Assembly: GCF_026314295.1 (NCBI RefSeq)
Contig: NZ_CP111108.1
Location: 2,232,001 to 2,296,000, forward strand
Length of the DNA stretch: 64,000 bases
Reading direction: 5' to 3'
Origin: Caproicibacterium sp. BJN0003
GTDB taxonomy: Bacteria; Bacillota; Clostridia; Oscillospirales; Acutalibacteraceae
Both the position numbers and the translations under genes were made by a program. Below the pieces are notes generated by a model. That model did no database searches and was not told where the DNA came from. It saw nothing but the letters and a program-made list of their open reading frames with translations. Below, piece by piece: positions 15,949-24,351 of the stretch. Each line of letters opens with the position of its first letter. The stretch's first letter is position 1.

Positions 15949-15990
15949 AAAAAAGCCTGTACTCTCAAAAACGATCCGTACAGGCTTTTT
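15949..15990 (-). terminator. Terminator of the GlpR-type regulator gene
   Basis: AAAAAGCCTGTAC and GTACAGGCTTTTT pair around a 13-14 base loop, about 27 bases after the regulator stop. It separates regulator and glpK transcripts. Confidence 0.82.
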
Positions 15991-16016
15991 TGTTTGTAAT
16001 TTTTTTCATGAAAAGA

Positions 16017-16781
16017 TCACCGGGCAAAGCAAATCCGCAGTCCCTTATCTCGATAACGCTGAGCTTCTTTTTCTGGTAAACTGTCATCCACTACAATGGT
16101 ATGAATATCCGAAACAGGGCAGACACGGTTCATTGCAATCACCCCGAACTTGCTGGAATCCGCAACGATAATGACTTGATCGGAATGTCTGATCATCAAA
16201 CGCCGGGTATTGGCTTCTGCCAAATGATAATCGGTAATCCCACTTTCAATGGTAATCCCTCCAGCCCCAATAATTGCTTTATCTGCATAAAAATTTTCGA
16301 GACTATTATCACATAAATATCCGGAGACCGATAAATCCCCATTTCTAAGCTCTCCGCCCAGCAAAATCACTCGGTTTTCTGGATTTACTTCGATTAGTGC
16401 CTGAGCGGTCAAAGTAGAATTTGTAATAACGGTAATCCTCTTTTTGCTGCCAAGCTGACGTGCCGTTTCTAAGACGGTCGTCCCTACATCCATAAACAAA
16501 GTATCCCCATCCGATACCAATTCCGCTGCAGCTGCAGCGATTTTTTTCTTTTCGTCTTCCTTCTCTATTTCACGCCGTTTATATGCTGGTTCTTGTGTAT
16601 TGAATCCTTTTTTGACGGCCCCACCATATACACGTTTCAAATAATTTTTTTCTTCAAGATATTCTAAATCACGCCGAATTGTTTCGATCGAGACACCGAA
16701 TTCCTCCATTAAATCGCTGACCTTTACCACATTCGTCTGTTGAATCTTTTGAATGATCTTGCTTCTTCTCTCCTGTAGCAT
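16017..16781 (-). CDS. DeoR/GlpR-family transcriptional regulator
   Basis: From ATG 16781 (GGAGG 7 bases upstream) the protein has 254 residues. An N-terminal DeoR winged helix (MLQERRSKIIQKIQQTN; VSDLMEEFGVSIETIRRDLEYLEEKNYLKRVYGGA) is followed by a DeoR sensor domain of the ISOCOT fold (DGDTLFMDVGTT, ITVITNSTLTA, AIIGAGGI), which usually senses a sugar phosphate such as glycerol 3-phosphate. It lies just upstream of the glpK operon in the same direction but has its own promoter and terminator. It is most likely the repressor of that operon and of itself. Confidence 0.9.
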   Translation of the reverse strand: MLQERRSKIIQKIQQTNVVKVSDLMEEFGVSIETIRRDLEYLEEKNYLKRVYGGAVKKGFNTQEPAYKRREIEKEDEKKKIAAAAAELVSDGDTLFMDVGTTVLETARQLGSKKRITVITNSTLTAQALIEVNPENRVILLGGELRNGDLSVSGYLCDNSLENFYADKAIIGAGGITIESGITDYHLAEANTRRLMIRHSDQVIIVADSSKFGVIAMNRVCPVSDIHTIVVDDSLPEKEAQRYRDKGLRICFAR

Positions 16782-16817
16782 AAAGATTCCTCCAAAAAAC
16801 AAAATTTTCTTATTTGG

Positions 16818-16848
16818 ATTATACCACATTGTTTTGTGTAATTCCACA
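16818..16848 (-). promoter_or_regulatory. Promoter and operator of the GlpR-type gene
   Basis: Minus-strand TATAAT (16818-16823) with an extended TGG, and an inverted repeat TGTG-N6-CACA (16835-16848) over the -35 region. The ATTCCACA half is shared with the glpK leader, pointing to autoregulation. Confidence 0.5.
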
Positions 16849-16865
16849 TAAATTCATCATTTAAC

Positions 16866-16902
16866 CCAAAAAATGCCGATCCGCAAAATTGCAGACCGGC
16901 AA
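16866..16902 (-). terminator. Terminator of the ggt operon
   Basis: On the minus strand TGCCGGTC-TGC pairs imperfectly with GCG-GATCGGCA, followed by TTTTTT. It lies 28 bases beyond the ggt stop. Confidence 0.7.
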
Positions 16903-16929
16903 ATAAAAAAGTATATAGGAAGCAGGCTC

Positions 16930-18654
16930 TTATTCAAAAACGATTCCATCGATTGCGGTTGTGCCAAACTCAGTCAATGCACCGCCGCCGCCGTCAGCAC
17001 GATTACATCCTGCCGGGAAAAATTCATCTCCAACTCTCATAATGCCGTTTGGCATTACCAAAAGTTCTCCATATGACCCCGTTTCAATAATTTTATGTCC
17101 TTTTTCTCTTAAAAGCTTTTCAGTATCCGGAGAAAATCCGTCTTCCAGCTCCAGCCCCTGATCGAGCGTTAAGCAGCACATATGCGGCGCACGAGTGGCA
17201 GGTTCCATCATCATTCCATAGTCAAGGGTATTGACGATCAGCTGAAGTGTGCTTGTGATGATTCGCGGACCGCCCGCACTTCCAACAGCCAACACCGGGA
17301 CCCCATCTTTCAGTACGATCGTAGGAGACATACTGGAAAGCGGCGTCTTTCCCGGACGTACTGCATTTGCCATTCCATAGGCAAGTCCCTGTGTCGTACG
17401 CACGCCAACTTTAGGGCTGAAATCAGCCATTGTATTATTCATAATAAATCCATAGCCGGGAACTACTACACCACAGCCCCACCAGTTACGAATCGTCTGT
17501 GTCTGCACAACAACATTTCCCTCTTTATCCATGACAGAGAAATGCGAGGTACAGCCTGGATAGCTTTTCGCTTCAATTCCTTCGGTTGGTGCAAACTCCT
17601 GCGCTTTATCCGGATCAATCTTTTTCGCAAGTTCTTTCGCATATTCCTTAGAAAGAATCTTTTCAACCTGTACCTGTACAAAATCAGGATCTCCCATTGC
17701 AACCGAGCGATCTGCAAACATGATCTTCATTGTTTCTGCCAAAAGATGTGTGCTTTCGGCGGAATGCCATCCCATTTTCGCGAGGTCAAAATTCTCAAGA
17801 ATATTCAGCATTTGGATGATATGAGTTCCGCCGGAAGACGGAGGCGGCATCGATACAACTTTATATCCCCGATAGGTTCCCTGTACCGGAGTACGCGGTT
17901 TTGGTGAACAATTTTTTAGATCTTCTTTTACCAGAACGCCTTTATTTTTTTGGACAGCATTCACGATAGCATCGGCTACAGGCCCATTATAGAACCAGTC
18001 AACACCGTTTTTAGCAACTGCTTCCATTGTATCGGCGAGCTCCGGATTCTTAATAATTTCACCAAAAGTACGTGGTTTTCCGTCGTGCAGATAAAGCTCT
18101 TTAAATCCTTCATAAGCTGCTGTATTATGTTCTGCTTCCGGAGTATCGCTGATCCGTGCATACATAAATCCACATTTGAATCCTTCACGGCATAACCGGA
18201 TTGCAGGAGCCGACACCTGCTCCCAGGTCATTGTTCCGAATTTTTTCAGCAGATTATCCATTGCCTTGTAAAGTGCCGGAACCGCAGTAGAGCGGCCTGA
18301 AAACTCGGTAAGGTTCAGATCAACATCTCCATTTTTATCCAAGAACATATCCTGATATGCATTTAGCGGTGCCACTCCACGTGCATCACAGGCATAAAAC
18401 TGGTTGCTTTCTTTGTGATAAACAACATGAAAACATCCGCCGCCAATGCCGCAATGGTATGGTTCAACAACTCCCAGCACCAAAGAAATTGCAACCGCCG
18501 CATCAATGGCATTTCCGCCATTTTTCATCATTTCCAAACCAGCACTTGTCGCATATGGGCTATTGGAACTCACAGCTCCTCCTCGACCGGACGGATATGG
18601 ACGAAACATCGCAATTTCTGAAAGAGTTTTTCCCAAATAGGGCTTTGTAGGCAT
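16930..18654 (-). CDS. ggt: Gamma-glutamyltransferase (cytoplasmic-type)
   Basis: The 574-residue enzyme belongs to the Ntn-hydrolase gamma-glutamyltranspeptidase family that cleaves gamma-glutamyl bonds of glutathione and gamma-glutamyl peptides. The autocleavage site is visible as GCTSHFSVMD with Thr369 as predicted nucleophile, and AVGSAGGPRIITS is the conserved glycine block. The chosen start is ATG 18654 with AAGGAGG 8 bases upstream. No signal peptide is visible, unlike most secreted Ggt enzymes, so it probably acts inside the cell. It follows an SSF symporter by 57 bases, suggesting uptake then hydrolysis of a gamma-glutamyl compound. Confidence 0.9.
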   Translation of the reverse strand: MPTKPYLGKTLSEIAMFRPYPSGRGGAVSSNSPYATSAGLEMMKNGGNAIDAAVAISLVLGVVEPYHCGIGGGCFHVVYHKESNQFYACDARGVAPLNAYQDMFLDKNGDVDLNLTEFSGRSTAVPALYKAMDNLLKKFGTMTWEQVSAPAIRLCREGFKCGFMYARISDTPEAEHNTAAYEGFKELYLHDGKPRTFGEIIKNPELADTMEAVAKNGVDWFYNGPVADAIVNAVQKNKGVLVKEDLKNCSPKPRTPVQGTYRGYKVVSMPPPSSGGTHIIQMLNILENFDLAKMGWHSAESTHLLAETMKIMFADRSVAMGDPDFVQVQVEKILSKEYAKELAKKIDPDKAQEFAPTEGIEAKSYPGCTSHFSVMDKEGNVVVQTQTIRNWWGCGVVVPGYGFIMNNTMADFSPKVGVRTTQGLAYGMANAVRPGKTPLSSMSPTIVLKDGVPVLAVGSAGGPRIITSTLQLIVNTLDYGMMMEPATRAPHMCCLTLDQGLELEDGFSPDTEKLLREKGHKIIETGSYGELLVMPNGIMRVGDEFFPAGCNRADGGGGALTEFGTTAIDGIVFE

Positions 18655-18711
18655 AAGACAAACCTCCTTATGATAGGGATCATTTCCCTGAAACAAAATT
18701 TTTATTTTCAG

Positions 18712-20097
18712 TTACGCCTGAATCGCATTTTCTTTTTTAGATGTTAAAAGTGTGGTGATAATACCTACTCCATAGCTGACAACAATGACAGCATAGATCG
18801 TCTCGATTTGATTGGACAATCCGCTGATTACCCAAATCAGTCCAACAATAATACCGGAAATCATGCTTGCCAGTGATGCTTGTTTTGTCGTACGTTTCCA
18901 AAGCAAACCAGCAAGAATAGAAAAGCTTACCGGGCCGGTAGAACATTGAATCAGGATCTGGAAAGTTGTTGTCAAAGCTGCGCTGGGCAGTAAGAAAGCA
19001 GGAATCAGTGTGCAAACGGAAAAGATTAAAGTGCCATAGCGAGAAACTTTCAACATTTTGTCTTCAGAAGCTTCTTTATTGATCTGTGTTTTATAAATAT
19101 TTGTAATGATTGTTCCTGTTGCCATCATCATAGTAGCCATTGTGGCTGCAATAATCATAGTAGCAACTGCAAAAATAACGCCTGCCATGACTGGGCTGGT
19201 ATATTCTTTAATGGTCCACGCAAAAGCAGTTGCACCATTTCCCAAATTACTGGTAGTAGCAGCGCCTATCATGCCAATAATTGCGGTGAAAATACAAATT
19301 GGAGCCGCGAATACATAGCCAATAATGCAGCCTCCACGCGCTGCCTTTGCATCTCTTGCCGCCATAATCGGCTGCAGAACAGACTGCATAACGACAGAGG
19401 ACAAAATACCGGAAAGCAACCATCCAACCCATTTTTGTGTTGGCATACTGCTGAGTTCTCCGTATCCTTGGGGCAGAGAGGAAACCAAGCCCGAATATCC
19501 CCCAAAGTGCTGCAGAATAATTACCACAAATCCAACCAAAAGTACATAAATTCCAATACAAACCACTTTTCCGACGGATGCTGCACCTTTCATTCCTGAG
19601 AATGCAGTATAAACAGTAGCAATTGCTAAACCAAGAACGATGGCCCAATTCGCATCCAAACTTGGTACTGCAATCTGGATAACCGAAGCAACTGTTTTAA
19701 GCTGAACCGGAATATACAAAAATCCGAGAATAACCCAAACATAAGAATAAAGCTTAGAGCTGCTGGTGGAAAAACGACTTGCTAAGTAAGTTGGTACCGA
19801 ATCCCCCGGCATTCTGTCTCGCAAAATTTTTGCAAGTCCTGCTGCAACTAACAGATAAATTCCACCTGCCAGTGAATACCATGAACCCGCAATTCCCATC
19901 GTATAGCCATTCTGAGCTGCACCGACAATACTCATGCCTCCGATCTGCCATGCTCCCAAAACACAACCGACTCCGACTGCACTGAGTGTTTTGTCTCCGC
20001 CTGACCATTCTTTGGAATTGGACATTGATTTTCCTGCAAACATGCCAATTCCTACAATCAAGACAAAGACAATAATCCATGTAATTGTAGTAACCAT
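18712..20097 (-). CDS. Sodium:solute symporter (SSF) family transporter
   Basis: The 461-residue protein has about 12-13 membrane segments and typical SSF stretches: a first helix ending in KSMSNSKEWSGGDKTLSAVG, then VGCVLGAWQIGGMSIVGAAQ and YSLAGGIYLLVAAGLAKI. These proteins import solutes such as proline, pantothenate or carboxylates with Na+. AAGGAGG precedes the ATG. It is first in the operon with gamma-glutamyltransferase and diverges from an AraC regulator, so the substrate is probably a gamma-glutamyl compound or amino acid that induces this locus. The substrate cannot be read from sequence. Confidence 0.88.
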   Translation of the reverse strand: MVTTITWIIVFVLIVGIGMFAGKSMSNSKEWSGGDKTLSAVGVGCVLGAWQIGGMSIVGAAQNGYTMGIAGSWYSLAGGIYLLVAAGLAKILRDRMPGDSVPTYLASRFSTSSSKLYSYVWVILGFLYIPVQLKTVASVIQIAVPSLDANWAIVLGLAIATVYTAFSGMKGAASVGKVVCIGIYVLLVGFVVIILQHFGGYSGLVSSLPQGYGELSSMPTQKWVGWLLSGILSSVVMQSVLQPIMAARDAKAARGGCIIGYVFAAPICIFTAIIGMIGAATTSNLGNGATAFAWTIKEYTSPVMAGVIFAVATMIIAATMATMMMATGTIITNIYKTQINKEASEDKMLKVSRYGTLIFSVCTLIPAFLLPSAALTTTFQILIQCSTGPVSFSILAGLLWKRTTKQASLASMISGIIVGLIWVISGLSNQIETIYAVIVVSYGVGIITTLLTSKKENAIQA

Positions 20098-20191
20098 ATA
20101 AATCCTCCTTCATTTTTTTCTTTTATCTATCAAAACAACCGCCGTACCAAAGTGGCTGTTTTTGATCTCACACAAAATTTGCAATCTTGAG

Positions 20192-20220
20192 TTGACGTCT
20201 GACAAATCCGCGTTTATAAT
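20192..20220 (+). promoter_or_regulatory. Promoter upstream of the AraC-type gene
   Basis: TTGACG (20192-20197) and TATAAT (20215-20220) with 17 bp spacing. The start codon of the AraC gene is nearly 200 bases downstream, so the transcript would have an unusually long leader. Confidence 0.7.
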
Positions 20221-20240
20221 GAAATCAAGATTCCAAGATT

Positions 20241-20279
20241 CCTTATAAAATCACTGATTTGTACAATTTTTTTATAAGG
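20241..20279. repeat. Inverted repeat in the AraC gene leader
   Basis: CCTTATAAAA (20241-20250) and TTTTATAAGG (20270-20279) form a perfect 10-bp inverted repeat around a 19-base loop, shortly after the predicted transcription start. A direct AAGATTCC duplication precedes it. It may be an AraC-type binding region in the divergent spacer or an RNA hairpin. The rest of the 320-base spacer shows nothing recognisable. Confidence 0.45.
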
Positions 20280-20417
20280 TGTATCTGTTTTATGTCTATC
20301 GTGCTACCATAATATCATATGAAGTCCACAAAAACTTGTAAAAATCAGAACAACACCTTGTAAAAAGCAGAATATATTCGCGTCAATTTTAAACCAGGAG
20401 AAATAAGGAGGAGCACT

Positions 20418-21266
20418 ATGGACAAAAATAGAACGGATTTCAGTACAATGGTATCCGTTCAACCGTTTTGGGATGCAGAAAAAAGCCATAAAAGCCTTTT
20501 GGCCGAAGGAAACAACGGCACACCCATTGCGGTTGTGCATGAGCTAAAGAACACCGGTAAAACAGATGGATTAAGTTGTGTTCCTGGAATTGGTCTGGTT
20601 GGAATTTTATTTTCTACAGATCCAAACAATCCATGTGCTATTTGTTGCGGTACATTGAATCAAAGCAAAAAAGTTCCACTTTACGGAATGCTGCAAGTTT
20701 TTGCCTGCCAATTTTTTCCAGGAGAATTTACCAGGATTTTTGGAATTCCCAGCAACGAACTTGCAGATACAGAAATTCCATTGGATGATCTTTTGCAACC
20801 GGGATCCATTTTAGATCAAATGGCATACTCCGAAACTTTTGAGCAGCGCATCAAATATCTACGAAATTTTATTCTTCAATGGGAAAGCCGTACAAAGCAG
20901 CGGGAAACTTCTTCTTTAATCCAAAAGATGATGCACGATGCTCTGATGCAGCACGGCAATATCCGAATTTCTGAACTGCAAGAACAAACCGGCTACAGTG
21001 CCCGATATCTTCAAAAAGTGATTACAGAACACGTAGGGCTTGCCCCTAAAACAGTTTTGGCGAATATTCGTTTTCAAAATGCACTGCGAACAATGATTGA
21101 ACACCCAGCAATGTCCATTGTGGATGTTGCGCAGGACTGCGGTTACTATGACCAATCCCATTTTGCAAAAGCATTTAAAGAATATATGCATATGCCGCCT
21201 TCTACTTTTCAGGAGAAAATCCAAAAGGAATTTTCCCCAGGAAAGCTAGATTTCATCACCCTTTAA
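20418..21266 (+). CDS. AraC-family transcriptional regulator
   Basis: The 282-residue protein ends in a two-HTH AraC DNA-binding domain (ISELQEQTGYSARYLQKVI, then MSIVDVAQDCGYYDQSHFAKAFKEYMHMPPS). The N-terminal 170 residues form an effector/regulatory domain of the kind seen in many uncharacterised AraC proteins, not a cupin I can name. AAGGAGGAG precedes the ATG. Divergent orientation from the symporter-ggt operon makes it the probable activator of those genes. Its inducer is unknown. Confidence 0.88.
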   Translation: MDKNRTDFSTMVSVQPFWDAEKSHKSLLAEGNNGTPIAVVHELKNTGKTDGLSCVPGIGLVGILFSTDPNNPCAICCGTLNQSKKVPLYGMLQVFACQFFPGEFTRIFGIPSNELADTEIPLDDLLQPGSILDQMAYSETFEQRIKYLRNFILQWESRTKQRETSSLIQKMMHDALMQHGNIRISELQEQTGYSARYLQKVITEHVGLAPKTVLANIRFQNALRTMIEHPAMSIVDVAQDCGYYDQSHFAKAFKEYMHMPPSTFQEKIQKEFSPGKLDFITL

Positions 21267-21276
21267 AAGAATATAA

Positions 21277-21327
21277 AAAAGAGAGGGAATACAAAGTCGT
21301 TTTTTGGCTTTGTGTTCCCTCTCTTTT
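21277..21327. terminator. Bidirectional terminator between the AraC gene and glnN
   Basis: A 20-bp stem with one mismatch pairs AAAAGAGAGGGAA-ACAAAG with CTTTGT-TTCCCTCTCTTTT. A/T tracts occur at both feet, serving two converging genes. Confidence 0.88.
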
Positions 21328-21347
21328 ATGAATAACAATGAATCTAT

Positions 21348-23447
21348 TTAATTTACAGAAAACAAAAGATCCCCATAGCATGGATAGGGCCAGTAGGTCT
21401 TACCAACTAATGGTTCTATCTGATCGGCAACTGCTCGAGTTTTTTCCATCTGCACCAAAAGTACATCTGCACAATATCGGCAAAGCTCTTCTACATCCGT
21501 AATTTTCTGCTCTCCAGAGACCGCCTTCTTCAAAGCTTCCAATTCATGGAAAAGTTCTACTGACAAACTCGAAAGTTTCTTAATTAAAGTTTCCTCTACT
21601 TCGTAAGAAATTCCTGCTCCAATCTGCTTTTTCAGAGAAATTTCTTCGGAAAGCATCTTCATATAGCTGCACATCGCAGGAAAAATCTGCTTTTGGATCA
21701 TATCTTCCATTGTCAGAGCTTCGATATGCTGCTGTTTATTATAATTTTCCATCTGAATCTCGCAGCGGGAACAAACTTCCATACGAGACAAAACTCCATA
21801 TTTTTCAAACAATTTAATGTTCTCTTCTTTTCTGTAAAGAGGCATACAATCAGCTGTAGTCGCTAGATTCAGCAATCCACGTTTTTCGGCTTCTTTTACC
21901 CATCCATCGGTATATCCGTCGCCGTTAAAAATGATCCGTTTATGGTCCCGATACACATGACGAATCAAATGTTCCAATTCATAGTTAAAATCCTTCGCTT
22001 TTTCCAGCCGGTCCGCATATTTGCAAAGCACATCAGCAACGATGGTATTCAAAATCATATTTGGACAGCCAATAGAAACGGTAGAACCAAGCATACGAAA
22101 CTCAAACTTATTTCCGGTAAATGCAAAAGGAGAAGTACGATTACGATCGGTCGCGTCTTTCGGCAAATTGGGCAATACATCCACGCCAATTGTCAAAACA
22201 GATTTCCCCTGACTCCCTTTATATTCCTCTTTCTTTTCAATGGAATCCAAAACTTCGGTAAGCTGATTCCCCAAAAAAATCGAAATAATTGCCGGTGGTG
22301 CTTCATTTCCGCCAAGCCGATGATCGTTCCCTGCACTTGCAACAGAAAGGCGCAAAAGATCCTGATGTGTATCCACCGCTTCAATAATTGCGGTTAAAAA
22401 CAACAAAAAGCGTGCATTTGTCCGTGGAGAATCTCCAGGCTCTAAAAGATTGATTCCACGGTCAGTACTCAATGACCAGTTATCGTGTTTACCGGAACCA
22501 TTCACTCCATTAAATGGCTTTTCATGCAGCAAACAGGAAAGTCCATGCTTTGCCGCAACTTTTTTCATGATTTCCATTGTCAACTGGTTCTGGTCGGTTG
22601 CTACATTCACAGTTGTAAAGATCGGGGCCAACTCATGCTGCCCCGGGGCAACCTCGTTATGCTTCGTTTTTGCAAGAATCCCCAATTTCCACAATTCCTC
22701 ATCCAAATCTTTCATAAAGACAGAAACCCGTGGCTTAATAACGCCAAAATAATGATCTTCCATCTCCTGCCCTTTCGGCGGCATAGCACCAAAAAGTGTA
22801 CGTCCGGTATAGATGAGGTCTTCACGCTCTTCAAACAGTTTTCGATCAATCAGAAAATATTCCTGCTCCGCACCTACGGTTACATTCACACGCTGTGTCT
22901 TTTGATCTCCAAACAACCGTAAAATTCGCAGAGCCTGTTCATTAAGAACATTCATGGAACGCAGAAGCGGTGTCTTTTTATCCAGCGCTTCTCCTCCATA
23001 AGAGCAAAAAGCAGTGGGGATACAAAGGCTTCCATCCTTGATAAATGCATCGCTGGTAGGATCCCAAGCAGTATATCCACGCGCTTCAAAGGTAGAGCGA
23101 AGGCCGCCGTTCGGGAAGGAACTAGCATCCGGCTCCCCTTTGATCAACTCCTTACCAGAAAACTCCATGATCACTTTTCCACCCGCCATGGGAGAAATAA
23201 AGCTATCGTGCTTTTCTGCGGTAATACCATTCATCGGCTGAAACCAATGCGTAAAATGGGTGCAGCCATTTTCTACCGCCCAGTCCTTCATGGTGTTTGC
23301 TACTACATTTGCCACCTGGGGATCTAATGGCTTCCCATTTTCACGGGTCATTTTTAAAGCCTGATAGGTATCCTTGGGCAGTCTCGCTTTCATAACCGAA
23401 TCATTAAAGACCAATGTACCGAATAGCTCCGGAACCGTACTCATCAT
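21348..23447 (-). CDS. glnN: Glutamine synthetase type III
   Basis: The roughly 699-residue length and the blocks [43 protein letters not shown] and [10 protein letters not shown] identify the large GSIII class, which makes glutamine from glutamate, ammonia and ATP. Start chosen at ATG 23447 (or the adjacent 23444), with AAGGAG 5-8 bases upstream; an upstream in-frame extension lacks such a site. It has its own promoter at 23577-23606. Proximity to gamma-glutamyltransferase is suggestive of glutamate/glutamine metabolism but it is a separate transcript. Confidence 0.95.
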   Translation of the reverse strand: MMSTVPELFGTLVFNDSVMKARLPKDTYQALKMTRENGKPLDPQVANVVANTMKDWAVENGCTHFTHWFQPMNGITAEKHDSFISPMAGGKVIMEFSGKELIKGEPDASSFPNGGLRSTFEARGYTAWDPTSDAFIKDGSLCIPTAFCSYGGEALDKKTPLLRSMNVLNEQALRILRLFGDQKTQRVNVTVGAEQEYFLIDRKLFEEREDLIYTGRTLFGAMPPKGQEMEDHYFGVIKPRVSVFMKDLDEELWKLGILAKTKHNEVAPGQHELAPIFTTVNVATDQNQLTMEIMKKVAAKHGLSCLLHEKPFNGVNGSGKHDNWSLSTDRGINLLEPGDSPRTNARFLLFLTAIIEAVDTHQDLLRLSVASAGNDHRLGGNEAPPAIISIFLGNQLTEVLDSIEKKEEYKGSQGKSVLTIGVDVLPNLPKDATDRNRTSPFAFTGNKFEFRMLGSTVSIGCPNMILNTIVADVLCKYADRLEKAKDFNYELEHLIRHVYRDHKRIIFNGDGYTDGWVKEAEKRGLLNLATTADCMPLYRKEENIKLFEKYGVLSRMEVCSRCEIQMENYNKQQHIEALTMEDMIQKQIFPAMCSYMKMLSEEISLKKQIGAGISYEVEETLIKKLSSLSVELFHELEALKKAVSGEQKITDVEELCRYCADVLLVQMEKTRAVADQIEPLVGKTYWPYPCYGDLLFSVN

Positions 23448-23495
23448 AAAAACTCCTTTCAAACAAACCACTCTTGTTAGATGCCTCTTTCGACG

Positions 23496-23521
23496 ATTCA
23501 CTTTACTTTTCTTAAGTGAAT
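23496..23521 (-). promoter_or_regulatory. Hairpin in the glnN 5' leader
   Basis: ATTCACTT pairs with AAGTGAAT around a 10-base loop within the 125-base leader of glnN. No T tract follows. It resembles no known glutamine riboswitch; role uncertain. Confidence 0.3.
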
Positions 23522-23576
23522 ATGAAAATAGCGCAAAAAATAAACTTCTTAATGAACTATTTCTAAAATTAAATTC

Positions 23577-23606
23577 AGTATAATACGCTGATTATATAAA
23601 AGTCAA
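23577..23606 (-). promoter_or_regulatory. Sigma-A promoter of glnN
   Basis: Minus-strand TTGACT (23601-23606) and TATACT (23577-23582), spacer 18 bp. Confidence 0.72.
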
Positions 23607-23718
23607 CGCAGTAAATATGAAATAAGCTCCAAATTTTTTGGCTCTTTTTTTAACTTTGTTTTTCTGTTTGATTCTCTCATAAAAACAAAGCGAAATAGAT
23701 TAGAAAATATGTTTTATC

Positions 23719-23747
23719 TTGTAGAAATTCTAAAAATGTATTATACT
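23719..23747 (+). promoter_or_regulatory. Promoter of the 23812 gene pair
   Basis: TTGTAG (23719-23724) and TATACT (23742-23747), spacer 17 bp, about 65 bases upstream of the first start codon. It is divergent from the glnN promoter; the spacer in between shows no other feature. Confidence 0.6.
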
Positions 23748-23811
23748 ATTTAGCACATGCAAAAGATATCGTTCATCACATTGCAACTAAAAAAGGGGGC
23801 GACAGAACGCT

Positions 23812-24327
23812 TTGTTTCGAGAGATGCCTTTTCTCAAAATGCTGATAAATAATCTGCTTTTGATTGGCTTATGGCAGGGGATCACTGTATTCGCATGCCA
23901 GCATCTTCCTGATTCCCTTTTTGACGCTCGGCGTGCCCTTTATCAACCGCGAAAATGGGAACAAAACGGTCGTTGGTACCGGTCCCACTTAAAAATTCAA
24001 GACTGGAAAGATTGTCTTCCTCAATTTATTTCCAATGGTGGATTTTCTAAGCGTTCTTTAGGCAATGCCCTAACTCTGGAATATATAGACCGTTTTATTT
24101 TAGAAACTTGTCGCGGAGAATGGATGCATACCCTCGGTGGATTTTGCTTAATCCCAATTATTTGGCTGAATACACCGCTAGTTTCCATTACCATTTCTGT
24201 TCCCCTTTTTCTTGGAACATGGCCTTTTATCATCATCCAACGCTATAATCGTTTTCGGCTACAAGTTCTTCAAAAGAGACTGGTTCGGGAACAAAGCCAT
24301 GAACAGCATGTTTCCGTTCCCACTTGA
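23812..24327 (+). CDS. Small membrane protein, CrtO-acyltransferase-like
   Basis: The 171-residue protein has a hydrophobic N-terminal segment (LINNLLLIGLWQGITVFACQ) and two hydrophobic segments near 107-145, separated by a hydrophilic region containing FILETCRGEWMHTLGGF. That E-T-x-R-G-E-x-x-H motif, followed by a C-terminal RYNRFRL, reminds me of the glycosyl-diaponeurosporenoate acyltransferase CrtO family; this is recall, not a search. Start: TTG 23812 or ATG 23824; GGGGG lies upstream of the former. It is 24 bases before a surface-protein gene and likely co-transcribed. Confidence 0.6.
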   Translation: MFREMPFLKMLINNLLLIGLWQGITVFACQHLPDSLFDARRALYQPRKWEQNGRWYRSHLKIQDWKDCLPQFISNGGFSKRSLGNALTLEYIDRFILETCRGEWMHTLGGFCLIPIIWLNTPLVSITISVPLFLGTWPFIIIQRYNRFRLQVLQKRLVREQSHEQHVSVPT

Positions 24328-24351
24328 ATCTTTAATAAAGAGATCCTATCT

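Noticed and set aside
23448-23576. Glutamine riboswitch in the glnN leader
   Set aside because: The leader lacks the conserved sequence of the known glutamine-binding RNAs; only a simple hairpin is present.
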